DNA of 64,000 bases from Massilia sp. W12 (GCF_037300705.1 NZ_CP147776.1:868001-932000), one strand, 5' to 3'. Positions 28,097 to 36,676 are shown, numbered from the stretch's first letter. The notes: a model not told the origin generated them from the letters alone. Numbers and translations are program-made.

Positions 28097-28149
28097 TATC
28101 AAGTCATTGATTTTAAAATGATTTTGAAAAAGCAAGCGATTTATCCACA
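28097..28149 (+). promoter_or_regulatory. IHF-consensus site and perfect DnaA-box-like nonamer in an AT-rich stretch
   Basis: TATCAAGTCATTG at 28097-28109 matches WATCAANNNNTTR exactly. TTATCCACA follows at 28141-28149. The interval 28055-28140 is strongly AT-rich and could unwind easily. The spacing here (44) differs slightly from the 42 of the repeated modules. Confidence 0.5.
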
Positions 28150-28178
28150 GTTGGAAAAAAGAAAGAAAAAGCGTGTCA

Positions 28179-28229
28179 GATCAAGCGCTTTGACTGCCTG
28201 CACCCAGCTTATTCACATTTTTATCCACA
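28179..28229 (+). repeat. IHF/DnaA-box module 0
   Basis: GATCAAGCGCTTT at 28179 is a two-mismatch IHF site. TTATTCACA lies at +30 (28209-28217) and TTATCCACA at +42 (28221-28229), both full matches to TTWTNCACA. The same +30/+42 geometry occurs in all other modules; the inverted third nonamer at +56 is not evident here. Confidence 0.6.
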
Positions 28230-28401
28230 CATAGCCCTGTCCCCTTGTGCAGCTTGTTGATAAAACCGCCGCCGCAGCCTGAAACATGTTCCACGCAATC
28301 GTTTGCGCGCGCACATGGCATGATTTTGCAGGATTTTGCTGAAAAAATAAGCAGGGATCAGAAATTGCTTAAAATTTGTGCAGAGCAAAAAAATTATTAT
28401 T

Positions 28402-28466
28402 TTTCAATGGCTTATATAGTGCTGTGGAAACTTGCGCACATGCTTTTCCACAAAAATTGTGAAAAG
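28402..28466 (+). repeat. IHF/DnaA-box module 1
   Basis: TTTCAATGGCTTA at 28402 (one mismatch to the IHF consensus), TTGCGCACA at +30, TTTTCCACA at +42 (28444-28452) and inverted TGTGAAAAG at +56. It lies just beyond the end of the gene at 28513 and resembles modules in the 30-31.6 kb array over about 100 bases. Confidence 0.75.
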
Positions 28467-28512
28467 ATGTGGAAAGCTGCATGGCGCGCCGGTCTGGCGC
28501 GCGGCTGAGCGT

Positions 28513-28986
28513 TCAGGCGCGGCGCTTTTTCCACTTGAACAAGAGGAATGCAGCGCCGGCAAGCAGGCTGGGGCCGGCGATATACAAGAGATAAAACCTG
28601 AGCGCCGCCAAATCGTTTTCAAAGTCCCAGCCGTGCTCCAGCACGCGTAAAGACTGGCCCTGCAGCAAAGTGTGGCTCATCTGCGGGTTGTATTTAATGG
28701 GAAAATGCGTGCCAACCGGGATGTGCTTGAGATACTCCGGCGCCGACATGGCAGGCGCTTCGAGATCGATGTAGATTTCCTTGCTGCCGTTGACTTCGCC
28801 ATACAGAAAAGGGGCCCGATGTTCGAGCACCCCGGCGCCGGTGACGGCGAAGCGCGCATCTGTATACTCATGCCGGGCGCTGTAGCGCAGATAGGCGCCA
28901 ATTGCGGAAATCAGAAACAGGCAATTCGCGCTGAATATGATCAGCGCGCCACACGCCAGCATGATTTTCTTGCGCTTTGCAGACAT
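28513..28986 (-). CDS. Hypothetical two-helix membrane protein, DUF3592-like
   Basis: 157 residues, with ATG preceded by GAGGAG. One membrane helix near residues 8-32 and another near 130-150 flank a soluble segment with YTDARFAVTGAGVLEHRAPF and HFPIKYNPQ. This topology and the VxxxYNP-like motif resemble DUF3592 proteins, but I am not certain. It sits inside the module-bearing locus between modules 1 and 2, with two other small unknown genes. Confidence 0.72.
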   Translation of the reverse strand: MSAKRKKIMLACGALIIFSANCLFLISAIGAYLRYSARHEYTDARFAVTGAGVLEHRAPFLYGEVNGSKEIYIDLEAPAMSAPEYLKHIPVGTHFPIKYNPQMSHTLLQGQSLRVLEHGWDFENDLAALRFYLLYIAGPSLLAGAAFLLFKWKKRRA

Positions 28987-29040
28987 ATGCCAGCCTCCTC
29001 ACAGTGTGCGCCGATGCGCTTTGCGTTTGCGCAAAACAGA

Positions 29041-29427
29041 TCAGTGCAAGCGTTGCCAATCCCGGGTTTTGCCGGACAGACTGGATTTCAGGCGCAAGAT
29101 TTTTTGATCCGCCGCCAAAATTTCATCGCTATCGACAAAGCCGGGTGTAATCGATGGATGGCTGGAACGTTCATAGCGCCATATTAATTTATTGCCATCA
29201 ACCCGCCATGTGCCGGCGGCATCCAGCACTGGTGCGCCATTCGCCCTGGTGCTGCTGGTGAAAGTCTGATCTTCTTTCAAATGCACAACGGAAGCCATGC
29301 TGACGCCTTGCTGCGCGACATTGATATGCCACATGCCGTGTAAGGCGGCGGCTTGGATGTTGTGTTGAGCCGATGCGGGCGCACACAGGCTCATGGCAAA
29401 GACCAGCAGTGTTGACAGAATTTTCAT
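29041..29427 (-). CDS. Small exported hypothetical protein
   Basis: 128 residues with a signal peptide ending at about ASA-QH (residue 21). The mature part contains LHGMWHINVAQQG, FTSSTRANG and GTWRVDGNKLIWRYERSSHP, a beta-rich pattern like lipocalin-type domains that test for a threshold of W-x-V-x-GN strands. No family is firmly recognised. There is no strong ribosome binding site. It lies about 54 bases upstream of the two-helix protein gene on the same strand and may share its transcript. Confidence 0.65.
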   Translation of the reverse strand: MKILSTLLVFAMSLCAPASAQHNIQAAALHGMWHINVAQQGVSMASVVHLKEDQTFTSSTRANGAPVLDAAGTWRVDGNKLIWRYERSSHPSITPGFVDSDEILAADQKILRLKSSLSGKTRDWQRLH

Positions 29428-29604
29428 GATTGATATTGGAGCAGTATTGAATGGGACGGGAAGGCGAAGTTGTGCTTGTGTTTCAGCCTGCCTTATTATA
29501 GATGCATGCAGTTTTTCCAGCTTGGCGCTTTGAATCAGGCTAAGCGCTTCCAGGCGGATACCGCTCTTTCACCCCTGCCGGTTTGCTGATGCCATAGAGA
29601 CGCC

Positions 29605-29943
29605 ATGTTCCTCTCCTTTTGCTTTATCCCGCTCAACACCACACTTGGCGTGCAAGAAATTGCTGCGCTGCGCAAGATATCGCCCTTGTCGATCGTTGAG
29701 CTGCGCCTGCATGCTGCGCAGGGCCGCAGTGTGCTGGAGATGCCGGCATTGTGGGGCGACTGGCCGCACAATGTGCCGCAGCTCAAGCTGATCTTGGATG
29801 CTATCGAAGATGGCCAACTGCCCTTGCGCGTGGTGTTGGCCGAGGTCTATGAAGATGAAGCCTTATCTGATTCTATTGATTTGACTGTGGATGAGGCGCG
29901 GGCGCAGATGGAAGACTATCTGCGGCAAGATCCGCATGCTTGA
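29605..29943 (+). CDS. Hypothetical protein, 112 residues
   Basis: Starts MFLSFCFIPLNTTLGVQEIA. It contains LSIVELRLHAAQGRSVLEMP and LKLILDAIEDGQLPLRVVLA, helical with an acidic C-terminus. There is no signal peptide and no family is recognised. The start is not well supported by a ribosome binding site. It is divergent from the exported-protein gene and precedes the module array. Confidence 0.55.
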   Translation: MFLSFCFIPLNTTLGVQEIAALRKISPLSIVELRLHAAQGRSVLEMPALWGDWPHNVPQLKLILDAIEDGQLPLRVVLAEVYEDEALSDSIDLTVDEARAQMEDYLRQDPHA

Positions 29944-30077
29944 ACTGCCCGCTGTGCTGTGCGGCGCTTGATTTGACTTCCGGCAGTGAGGTGCGGGCGC
30001 TGACAGTTTGCCGAACTGCGCAGCGGTATGTGCCGGTGCGCTGCCTAAAAAACAGGCTGAATAAAAATTTCTTTTAT

Positions 30078-30142
30078 TATCAGATGCTTAGCTTGAGGTG
30101 GCGAAACTTGCGCACATGCTTTTCCACAAAAACTGTGCAAAG
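30078..30142 (+). repeat. IHF/DnaA-box module 2
   Basis: TATCAGATGCTTA (one mismatch to the IHF consensus), TTGCGCACA at +30, TTTTCCACA at +42 (30120-30128), inverted TGTGCAAAG at +56. Confidence 0.75.
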
Positions 30143-30291
30143 CCGGCAGCTTTTCCCCAGGCTGACCGGCTTGCCTCAGCGCTTTGCAACTTGTGCACAT
30201 TATTTTGTTTTCTTTGCAATTATGATTTTTCTGTGGATAGATAATAGTTTTCCACTGCCTAAAAATTGAGCATTGAAATTAAATTCAATAA

Positions 30292-30356
30292 AATCAAATA
30301 CTTAATCAAAGCTTTTCATGCTTTTCCACATGCTTGCCCACATTTTGTGTGCAAAA
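30292..30356 (+). repeat. IHF/DnaA-box module 3 (variant type)
   Basis: AATCAAATACTTA matches the IHF consensus exactly. Here the strong box TTTTCCACA is at +30 (30322-30330), TTGCCCACA is at +42, and the inverted TGTGCAAAA at +56 (30348-30356) is itself a full match to the box consensus on the minus strand. Confidence 0.75.
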
Positions 30357-30687
30357 TGCCTGAGTTATCCACTTCCGCCCCTGTTTGTCTTGTCACGGCG
30401 CTTTGCTTGCCGTGTGCGTATCCCTTCATGGCCGGCTTGGCAAATCTGTCTGAAGTCGTGGCGGCGGTCTGCCCTGGGCCTGCCGCAGATCAGCTCAAAG
30501 CGGGCGTTTTTTGTGGAGAAATGCATTTTTCTGCTATGAAGCAAGGGACAGAAAAGCGCGCGCGAGGAGGGCGTAAGACAGCCAAAGCGCCGCTGTTTCA
30601 GCAGGCCGTGGTTGCAAATGTATGCGCCACTGCGGTGAGGGAGGTGTGCGCTGATTAAAAATTGTGCAATTGCAAAAAATCGTTTTA

Positions 30688-30752
30688 AATCAATGGCCTA
30701 ACATCCTATGTGGAAACTTGCGCACACGCTTTTCCACAAAAAATGTGAAGAG
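30688..30752 (+). repeat. IHF/DnaA-box module 4
   Basis: AATCAATGGCCTA (one mismatch), TTGCGCACA at +30, TTTTCCACA at +42 (30730-30738), inverted TGTGAAGAG at +56. The flanks resemble module 1 closely (TGTGGAAACTTGCGCACA). Confidence 0.75.
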
Positions 30753-30895
30753 CGCGCAATTTGTGCACAGCGTCGCAGATGTTCTGTACGCATGGCGCCT
30801 TTTTGCAGGAAGCGCTTGGCAGAAAGCTGTTTTCTGTGGATATCTATCCAGAATAAAACTGCCTAAAATTTAGGCATTAAAAATAAATTCAATCA

Positions 30896-30960
30896 AATCA
30901 ATTACTTATAGAGTGCTGACTGCGCTTGTCCACATGCTTGCCCACATTTTGTGTGCAAAA
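30896..30960 (+). repeat. IHF/DnaA-box module 5 (variant type)
   Basis: AATCAATTACTTA matches the IHF consensus exactly. TTGTCCACA at +30, TTGCCCACA at +42, and the full-consensus inverted TGTGCAAAA at +56 (30952-30960), the same plan as module 3. Confidence 0.75.
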
Positions 30961-31117
30961 TCACTGACTTATCCCCGTAAGCGCATAATTTGCCGCTTTA
31001 TGCTGAATTTTGCACTGTTTTGGTGCGGAATTGCAGGCGCATAAGCCTGCTTTCAGGCTGGATGGCGTCTGCGCAGCGTTCTGCTTAAAATTTGTGCAGT
31101 GCAAAAAAATCCTGCAA

Positions 31118-31182
31118 AATCAAGCGACTGCAGCGCAGTGCCGGCGTTTCCCCACATGCTTTTCCACAAAATGTGTGCACAG
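31118..31182 (+). repeat. IHF/DnaA-box module 6
   Basis: AATCAAGCGACTG (one mismatch), TTCCCCACA near +30, TTTTCCACA at +42 (31160-31168), inverted TGTGCACAG at +56. Confidence 0.7.
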
Positions 31183-31323
31183 TCTGGGCCGCAGCTTGGG
31201 CGATGGGGATAAGCTGGCGGTGGCCGGGTTTTCTTGTAAATTGACAATGTTTTTTAAACAAAGCACGCAGGGTAGCGATGAGATGCCTGCCCAAAAAATG
31301 AGCATTGATAGTTTATTCAATAA

Positions 31324-31388
31324 AATCAAATGCTTATAGATGTCTGTCGGTGCTTGCGCACATCTTTTTCCACAAAAAATGTGCGCAA
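31324..31388 (+). repeat. IHF/DnaA-box module 7, with perfect inverted arms
   Basis: AATCAAATGCTTA matches the IHF consensus exactly. TTGCGCACAT from +30 and ATGTGCGCAA ending at +64 are perfect 10-base inverted repeats around TTTTCCACA at +42 (31366-31374). A further full box, TGTGGAAAA on the minus strand, lies at 31416-31424. Confidence 0.78.
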
Positions 31389-31519
31389 AGGCAAATGCCG
31401 GCGCATCCCGTTTTCTGTGGAAAACGCCTTGACTGCAGCCGCCTGGCGGCGCCGGAGCAGGGCGGACGGGGCTGAAGCGGCATTGCCTGTTTTTTGGGCA
31501 TTGGAAAAATAGTGTATTA

Positions 31520-31584
31520 AATCAATAGCTTAGGAATGGGTGTAAAGGCTTGCGCACATGCTTGTCCACAAAAAATGTGGGCAA
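31520..31584 (+). repeat. IHF/DnaA-box module 8
   Basis: AATCAATAGCTTA matches the IHF consensus exactly. TTGCGCACA at +30, TTGTCCACA at +42 (31562-31570), inverted TGTGGGCAA at +56. It is the last copy before exbB. Confidence 0.75.
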
Positions 31585-31757
31585 AGCCAGACTTGTGCAC
31601 ATGCGGTGTGGGCGGCAAGTGATTGATTTGCAAGATTGCGCGCATTGCCGCCGCGCTGCTGTATCATATAGGCCGCCCGTTCGCCGTCATCGCGGCAGTG
31701 CAAAAGGAGGGGCGGAGCAGGCCCGCTTTGCCGCGCATCATTCAACAGGAGTGTGTT

Positions 31758-32363
31758 TTGTTTTCCATTATTTCCCAGGCCGGCTGGCCGATCTATCCGC
31801 TTTTGATCGCATCCATCATTTGCGTCGCCCTGATCATTGAACGTTTGCTGTATCTGCGCCGCAACCGCGTCCTGCCCCCGAATCTGCTCAAGGAAGTGAT
31901 CACGGTGTATCACAATGGCAAGATCAACCCTGAAGTGGTTGACTCGCTGGAAAAAACTTCGCCGCTGGGCCGTGTGCTGGCCGCCGGTTTGCGCAATGTG
32001 AATGCGCCGCGCGATGTGATGAAAGAATCGATTGAAGAAGCCGGCAGCGCCGCCGCGCATGAGCTGGAGCGTTTCCTGACCTCAATCGGCACGATTGCCT
32101 CGCTGGCCCCGCTGATGGGTTTGTTTGGCACCGTGGTCGGCATGATCGAGATTTTCGGCGCGCACAATGGCCAGGGCACGAACCCCGCTGAATTGGCGCA
32201 TGGTATTTCGGTGGCGCTGTATAACACCGGCTTTGGTTTGCTGGTGGCCATGCCGGCGCTGGTGTTTTACCGCCATTTCCGCGCCCTCATCAACAGCTTT
32301 GTGGTGGAGATGGAGCAGCAGGCGGTGAAATTCGTGGACACCGTGCACGGTTCGCGCAAATAA
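31758..32363 (+). CDS. exbB: ExbB/TolQ/MotA-family proton channel subunit
   Basis: 201 residues from a TTG start at 31758, chosen because AGGAG lies 6 bases upstream and the homology begins there (FSIISQAGWPIYPLLIAS). Three membrane segments occur at about 12-34, 108-134 and 148-172; the last two contain GTIASLAPLMGLFGTVVGMI and GISVALYNTGFGLLVAMPA, which line the channel. With ExbD it uses the proton gradient to energise outer membrane processes. It is the first gene of a run with exbD and lpxK. No tonB is nearby, so the energised partner is not known. Confidence 0.92.
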   Translation: MFSIISQAGWPIYPLLIASIICVALIIERLLYLRRNRVLPPNLLKEVITVYHNGKINPEVVDSLEKTSPLGRVLAAGLRNVNAPRDVMKESIEEAGSAAAHELERFLTSIGTIASLAPLMGLFGTVVGMIEIFGAHNGQGTNPAELAHGISVALYNTGFGLLVAMPALVFYRHFRALINSFVVEMEQQAVKFVDTVHGSRK

Positions 32364-32376
32364 AGGTGGCGGCATC

Positions 32377-32805
32377 ATGAATTTTCGCAAGGGCCAGGGG
32401 CAGGAAGATCCGGAAATCAATCTGATCCCCTTCATTGACGTGCTGTTGGTGATTTTGATCTTTTTAATGGTCACCACCACCTACAGCAAATACACCGAAT
32501 TGCAAATCACCCTGCCTACCGCAGATGCGGACAAGGCGATGGAAAAGCCGTTTGAGCTGGTGATTGCGATTGACGCTAAGGGCAATTACGCCCTCAATGG
32601 CCGCGCGGTCAGCTTCCATGATGTGGATGGGCTGGCGCTGGATTTGAAATCGGTGGTGCAAGCCGCCAATCAAAAAGACCCGGTGGTGATTTTGAATGCA
32701 GATCAGTTCGCCACCCATCAATCAGTGATCAACGCCATGCAGGCCGCGCGCGTGGCCGGCTACGGCAAGATCACCTTCACCGCCCAGGCCAGCGGCAAGC
32801 GTTAA
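32377..32805 (+). CDS. exbD: ExbD/TolR-family biopolymer transport protein
   Basis: 142 residues. One N-terminal membrane helix (about 17-35) with the proton-relaying Asp21 in PFIDVLLVILIFLMV. The periplasmic domain follows (ELQITLPTADADKAM, then VILNADQFATHQSVINAM). It starts 14 bases after exbB with AGGTGG upstream and ends 3 bases before lpxK, so the three genes are likely one operon. It forms the stator-like complex with ExbB. Confidence 0.93.
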   Translation: MNFRKGQGQEDPEINLIPFIDVLLVILIFLMVTTTYSKYTELQITLPTADADKAMEKPFELVIAIDAKGNYALNGRAVSFHDVDGLALDLKSVVQAANQKDPVVILNADQFATHQSVINAMQAARVAGYGKITFTAQASGKR

Positions 32806-32808
32806 GCC

Positions 32809-33849
32809 ATGGCCGACATGCAGGGGCGCGTCAGCCGGTATTTACAAGCCGGCTGGCGCTCACATAATTGGCTCTCACGCAGCCTGTTGCCGCTGTCTTC
32901 TCTCTACTCCCTGATTTCCAGTGTGCGCCGGCGCCGCTTGCAGGCGCGCGCCGCCCGTTTGCCGCGTCCGCTCGCGGTGGTTGGCAATATTTATCTGGGC
33001 GGGGCCGGCAAAACCCCGTTCGTAATCTGGCTGGTGCGGCAATGGCAGGCGCAGGGTGTGCGCGTGGGGGTGATTTCGCGCGGCTATGGGCGGCGCGGCG
33101 ATGAGGTGCGCGAAGTGCACGCCGACAGCCGGCCCGAAGACTGTGGCGACGAGCCGCTTTTACTCAAGCGCGCGCTGGCATGCCCGCTGTTTGTGGCGCG
33201 CCAGCGTTACCAGGCGGGACTGGCTTTGCTGGCGGCTTACCCGGAGGTGGAGATTTTGATCGCCGACGACGGTTTGCAGCATTACGCCCTGGCGCGCGAT
33301 GTCGAAATTGTGCTGTGCGATACGCGCGGCGTTGGCAATGGCGCCTTGCTGCCTGCCGGCCCATTGCGCGAAGGGCCTGAGCGGGCGCGCGATTTCACCG
33401 TGTTTAACGCCGGCGTGAGCGGGCAGGCGGCCCCGGCGGATGCGCCGCAACCCTGTTTCACCATGCGCCTGCAAGCCGGCCTTTGCTGGCGCTTGCAGGC
33501 GCCGCAGGAAACCGCCGGTTTGGATGCATTGCGCCAGCGTCATGCCGGTGCGCCAGTTCTGGCGGCAGCCGGAATAGGCGAGCCGGCGCGCTTTTTCGCC
33601 CTGCTGGCGCAGCATGGTTTGCCGGCGGCGACGCTGGCCTTGCCCGACCACTACGATTTTGCGCAGAACCCCTTTGCCGCCAGTGACGCGCAACTGATCC
33701 TGATTACAGAAAAGGATGCGGTAAAATGCGCCACTCATGCCAGCATGCGCGAGGATGGCCGGATCTGGGTGGTTCCTGTGATTCCGCATTGCGACCCGCT
33801 GCTGGCGCAACTGATTTTGGAGAAATGCCGTGGATGCTCGCCTGCTTGA
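32809..33849 (+). CDS. lpxK: Tetraacyldisaccharide 4'-kinase
   Basis: 346 residues. LpxK phosphorylates the 4' position of the lipid A disaccharide precursor at the inner membrane. The P-loop-like [14 protein letters not shown] is at about 60-73, after an N-terminal membrane-associated segment. [36 protein letters not shown] and ITEKDAVKC are typical blocks. The start is 3 bases after the exbD stop. Its last 20 bases overlap the small Trm112-like gene. Confidence 0.96.
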   Translation: MADMQGRVSRYLQAGWRSHNWLSRSLLPLSSLYSLISSVRRRRLQARAARLPRPLAVVGNIYLGGAGKTPFVIWLVRQWQAQGVRVGVISRGYGRRGDEVREVHADSRPEDCGDEPLLLKRALACPLFVARQRYQAGLALLAAYPEVEILIADDGLQHYALARDVEIVLCDTRGVGNGALLPAGPLREGPERARDFTVFNAGVSGQAAPADAPQPCFTMRLQAGLCWRLQAPQETAGLDALRQRHAGAPVLAAAGIGEPARFFALLAQHGLPAATLALPDHYDFAQNPFAASDAQLILITEKDAVKCATHASMREDGRIWVVPVIPHCDPLLAQLILEKCRGCSPA

Positions 33850-33997
33850 CACCCTGGTTTGCCCGGTTTGTAAAGGGCCATTGGAATACGATAAGGCGGC
33901 GCAGGAATTGATTTGCCGCGCCGACCGTTTAGCCTTCCCGGTGCGGGATGGCATCCCCATTATGTGGACCGAGGGCGCGCGCCAGATTCCGGCCTGA
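33830..33997 (+). CDS. Trm112-family (UPF0434/YcaR-like) small protein
   Basis: A 55-residue protein from a GTG start at 33830, with GGAG 7 bases upstream. It reads [20 protein letters not shown] and later [20 protein letters not shown], the UPF0434/Trm112 pattern with CPVC and one further Cys29. It overlaps the 3' end of lpxK by 20 bases and is 26 bases from kdsB, the usual position in betaproteobacteria. The gene is easily missed because of the GTG start and its short length. In bacteria its role is not well defined; in eukaryotes and archaea Trm112 activates methyltransferases. Confidence 0.88.
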   Translation: MDARLLDTLVCPVCKGPLEYDKAAQELICRADRLAFPVRDGIPIMWTEGARQIPA

Positions 33998-34023
33998 GCC
34001 TGATCACCCTGTCAGGAATCGCT

Positions 34024-34788
34024 ATGGATTTTCACGTCATCATTCCCGCCCGGCTGGCCTCGACCCGGCTGCCGAATAAACCGCTGGCCGATTTGCAAGG
34101 CAAGCCGATGGTGGTGCGCGTGGCTGAACGCGCGCGCGCCTCGGGCGCCGCGCAAGTCGTGGTGGCGACTGATCATGCCTCGATTCTGGCCGCCTGCGTG
34201 GCCCATGGCGTGAGCGCCTGGCTGACGCGCAGCGATCACCCGTCCGGCACTGATCGCATCGCTGAAGTCGCCGCCGCCATGCAATTGCCGCCGCAGGCGG
34301 TAGTGGTCAATGTGCAGGGCGACGAGCCTTTGATTGAACCGGAATTGATTCGCGCCACCGCTGCCTTGATCAATCAAGACACGCCAATGGCCACCGCCGC
34401 CCATCCGCTGCATGCGATTGCCGATGTGGCGAATCCGAATGTGGTGAAAGTGGTGCTGGATAAGGCGGGCCGTGCGCTGTATTTTTCGCGCGCTGCGATT
34501 CCCTGGGCGCGCGACGCCTGGGCTCAGGGCAGCCCGAATTGCCTGCCGCATGGCATGCCGCTGCTGCGCCATATCGGCTTGTATGCCTATCGCCATGATT
34601 TTTTGCAAACTTACCCCACCTTGAGCCAAAGTCCGCTGGAGCAGTGGGAAGCGCTGGAGCAGTTGCGCGTCCTGTGGCATGACTACCCGATTGCGGTGCA
34701 TACCTGGCCGCATGCCCCGCATGGCGGGGTGGATACGCCAGAAGATTTGGCGCGCGTGCGCGCTTTTCTGGCGCAGGGCGGCAAATGA
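34024..34788 (+). CDS. kdsB: 3-deoxy-manno-octulosonate cytidylyltransferase
   Basis: 254 residues from the ATG at 34024 (AGGA upstream). It activates Kdo with CTP for lipopolysaccharide core synthesis. [15 protein letters not shown] near the start, [26 protein letters not shown] and [12 protein letters not shown] are the conserved blocks of the family. Together with lpxK and the ExbBD genes it forms an envelope-biogenesis run. It ends about 160 bases before adk. Confidence 0.96.
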   Translation: MDFHVIIPARLASTRLPNKPLADLQGKPMVVRVAERARASGAAQVVVATDHASILAACVAHGVSAWLTRSDHPSGTDRIAEVAAAMQLPPQAVVVNVQGDEPLIEPELIRATAALINQDTPMATAAHPLHAIADVANPNVVKVVLDKAGRALYFSRAAIPWARDAWAQGSPNCLPHGMPLLRHIGLYAYRHDFLQTYPTLSQSPLEQWEALEQLRVLWHDYPIAVHTWPHAPHGGVDTPEDLARVRAFLAQGGK

Positions 34789-34948
34789 TGCAATCGCTGC
34801 TTGGCGGCCAAGGTGCGCAAAAGCGCGCACGGCTTAAAAACTGTGGTAAGTTAGAAAAGATGTGCATTTCGGATATGCTTGTGCTTGATCAGGGCGCGCA
34901 GTTTCCGCTTTGCCAATAAGACTAATTCAAACTCGTATCAGGGAATAA

Positions 34949-35608
<660 letters not shown>

Positions 35609-35624
35609 ATTGCAGATGCGCATC

Positions 35625-35650
35625 AAAACGGACGCCTGACGTCCGTTTTT
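35625..35650 (+). terminator. Rho-independent terminator of adk
   Basis: AAAACGGACG (35625-35634) and CGTCCGTTTT (35640-35649) form a 10-base stem with a 5-base loop; the T-run is part of the second arm and continues to 35650. Confidence 0.88.
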
Positions 35651-35864
35651 CATCTGCGCACAGATCCAGCCGGCGTCATGGCGATCCCGTGGCGCCGGCT
35701 TTACGTCATCCGCAAGAGGCATCCTTGATTCCTCAGTTGGACGGGAAACAAGTAAGCGCGTCTGTCGCGTTCTCACTAAACGGGGGATGGCGTATTTGCT
35801 GGAAATTTCGACACAATCAATGAGTTCTAAAGCTTAAAAGCGATCAACTGAGGAAGCTGGGATT

Positions 35865-36620
35865 ATGCAAATTCAAGATCATGTATTCATCATCACCGGC
35901 GGCGCATCCGGCCTGGGCGCTGCGACAGCACGGTTATTGGCGCAACATGGGGCGCGTCTGGTGCTGGCCGATTTGCAGCAGGAAGCCGGGCAAGCCCTGG
36001 CGGCTGAACTCGGCGCGCGCTTTGTCAAATGCGATGTCGCCTCCGAAGCCGACGGCCAGGCGGTGATTGCCGCCGCGCGCGAGCTGGGCAGTCTGCGCGG
36101 CTTGATCAATTGCGCCGGCATCGCCCCCGCCATCAAAACCGTCGGCAAAGATGGCCCGCACCCGCTCGACGCCTTCGCCCGCGTGATCAATATCAATCTG
36201 ATCGGCAGCTTTAATATGTCGCGTCTGGCGGCGGCGGAAATCTCGCAGCAGGAAGCCATCAACACCGAACGCGGCGTGATCATCAACACCGCTTCAGTGG
36301 CGGCGTTTGACGGTCAGATCGGTCAGGTTGCATACGCCGCCTCCAAAGCCGCTGTGGCCGGCATGACCTTGCCGATGGCGCGCGATCTGGCGCGCAATGG
36401 CATCCGCGTAATGACGATTGCGCCGGGCATTTTTGAAACTCCGATGTTGCTGGGCATGCCGGCGGAAGTGCAGGACGCACTCGGCAAATCGGTGCCTTTC
36501 CCCTCGCGTCTGGGCAAACCGGCGGAATATGCCCATTTGGCCAAGAGCATTATTGAAAACATGATGCTCAACGGTGAAACCATCCGCTTGGATGGCGCGA
36601 TCCGCATGCAACCGAAGTAA
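35865..36620 (+). CDS. Short-chain dehydrogenase, 3-hydroxyacyl-CoA dehydrogenase type 2-like
   Basis: 251 residues. The NAD-binding motif [10 protein letters not shown] is at 11-20, the catalytic Ser144 and Tyr157/Lys161 (YAASK) are present, and NCAG is at 82-85. [14 protein letters not shown] and [16 protein letters not shown] match the HSD10-like/3-hydroxyacyl-CoA dehydrogenase type 2 subgroup. A role in fatty acid or branched-chain amino acid breakdown is likely but inferred. GAGGA lies upstream of the ATG. It stands alone between the adk terminator and a hairpin before ggt. Confidence 0.87.
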   Translation: MQIQDHVFIITGGASGLGAATARLLAQHGARLVLADLQQEAGQALAAELGARFVKCDVASEADGQAVIAAARELGSLRGLINCAGIAPAIKTVGKDGPHPLDAFARVININLIGSFNMSRLAAAEISQQEAINTERGVIINTASVAAFDGQIGQVAYAASKAAVAGMTLPMARDLARNGIRVMTIAPGIFETPMLLGMPAEVQDALGKSVPFPSRLGKPAEYAHLAKSIIENMMLNGETIRLDGAIRMQPK

Positions 36621-36630
36621 GCCGCTATCC

Positions 36631-36658
36631 GGCAGGCGGCTTGCCGCCTGCCTCCTGC
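36631..36658 (+). terminator. Hairpin between the dehydrogenase and ggt genes
   Basis: GGCAGGCGGC (36631-36640) and GCCGCCTGCC (36643-36652) are a perfect 10-base inverted repeat. Only a weak T-run follows, so termination is possible but not certain. The same stem sequence, with one change, recurs after asmA (55755). Confidence 0.5.
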
Positions 36659-36676
36659 CTTTCCCCATTCCAGTCC

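Larger units (their letters stand above)
29944..31757. repeat. Non-coding array of seven IHF/DnaA-box modules at about 200-base intervals
   Basis: About 1.8 kb without a convincing gene. AT-rich conserved blocks of about 100 bases, each with one module, alternate with GC-rich unrelated spacers. Module starts are 30078, 30292, 30688, 30896, 31118, 31324 and 31520; intervals are 214, 396, 208, 222, 206 and 196, so one copy seems missing near 30.5 kb. The larger blocks also share TTTTCTGTGGATA-like and CTAAAAATTGAGCATT-like flanks. See individual modules. Confidence 0.85.

Noticed and set aside
29940..30873. Short open frames on the plus strand within the module array
   Set aside because: They read through the conserved DNA modules, giving repeated CFSTKxV-like peptides in several frames, and have no ribosome binding sites.
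30060..31600. CRISPR array
   Set aside because: The repeated blocks are about 100 bases and imperfect, spacers vary around 100 bases, and no cas gene is near. The conserved internal spacing fits protein-binding modules instead.
30060..31600. Integron attC array or plasmid iterons
   Set aside because: No RYYYAAC/GTTRRRY core pairs, no integrase and no cassette genes; no rep gene for an iteron origin. A chromid or plasmid origin is unlikely because core genes such as adk, lpxK and kdsB flank it.
31623..31757. Longer N-terminus of exbB from an upstream ATG
   Set aside because: The added residues have no match to the family, and a good binding site precedes the TTG at 31758.
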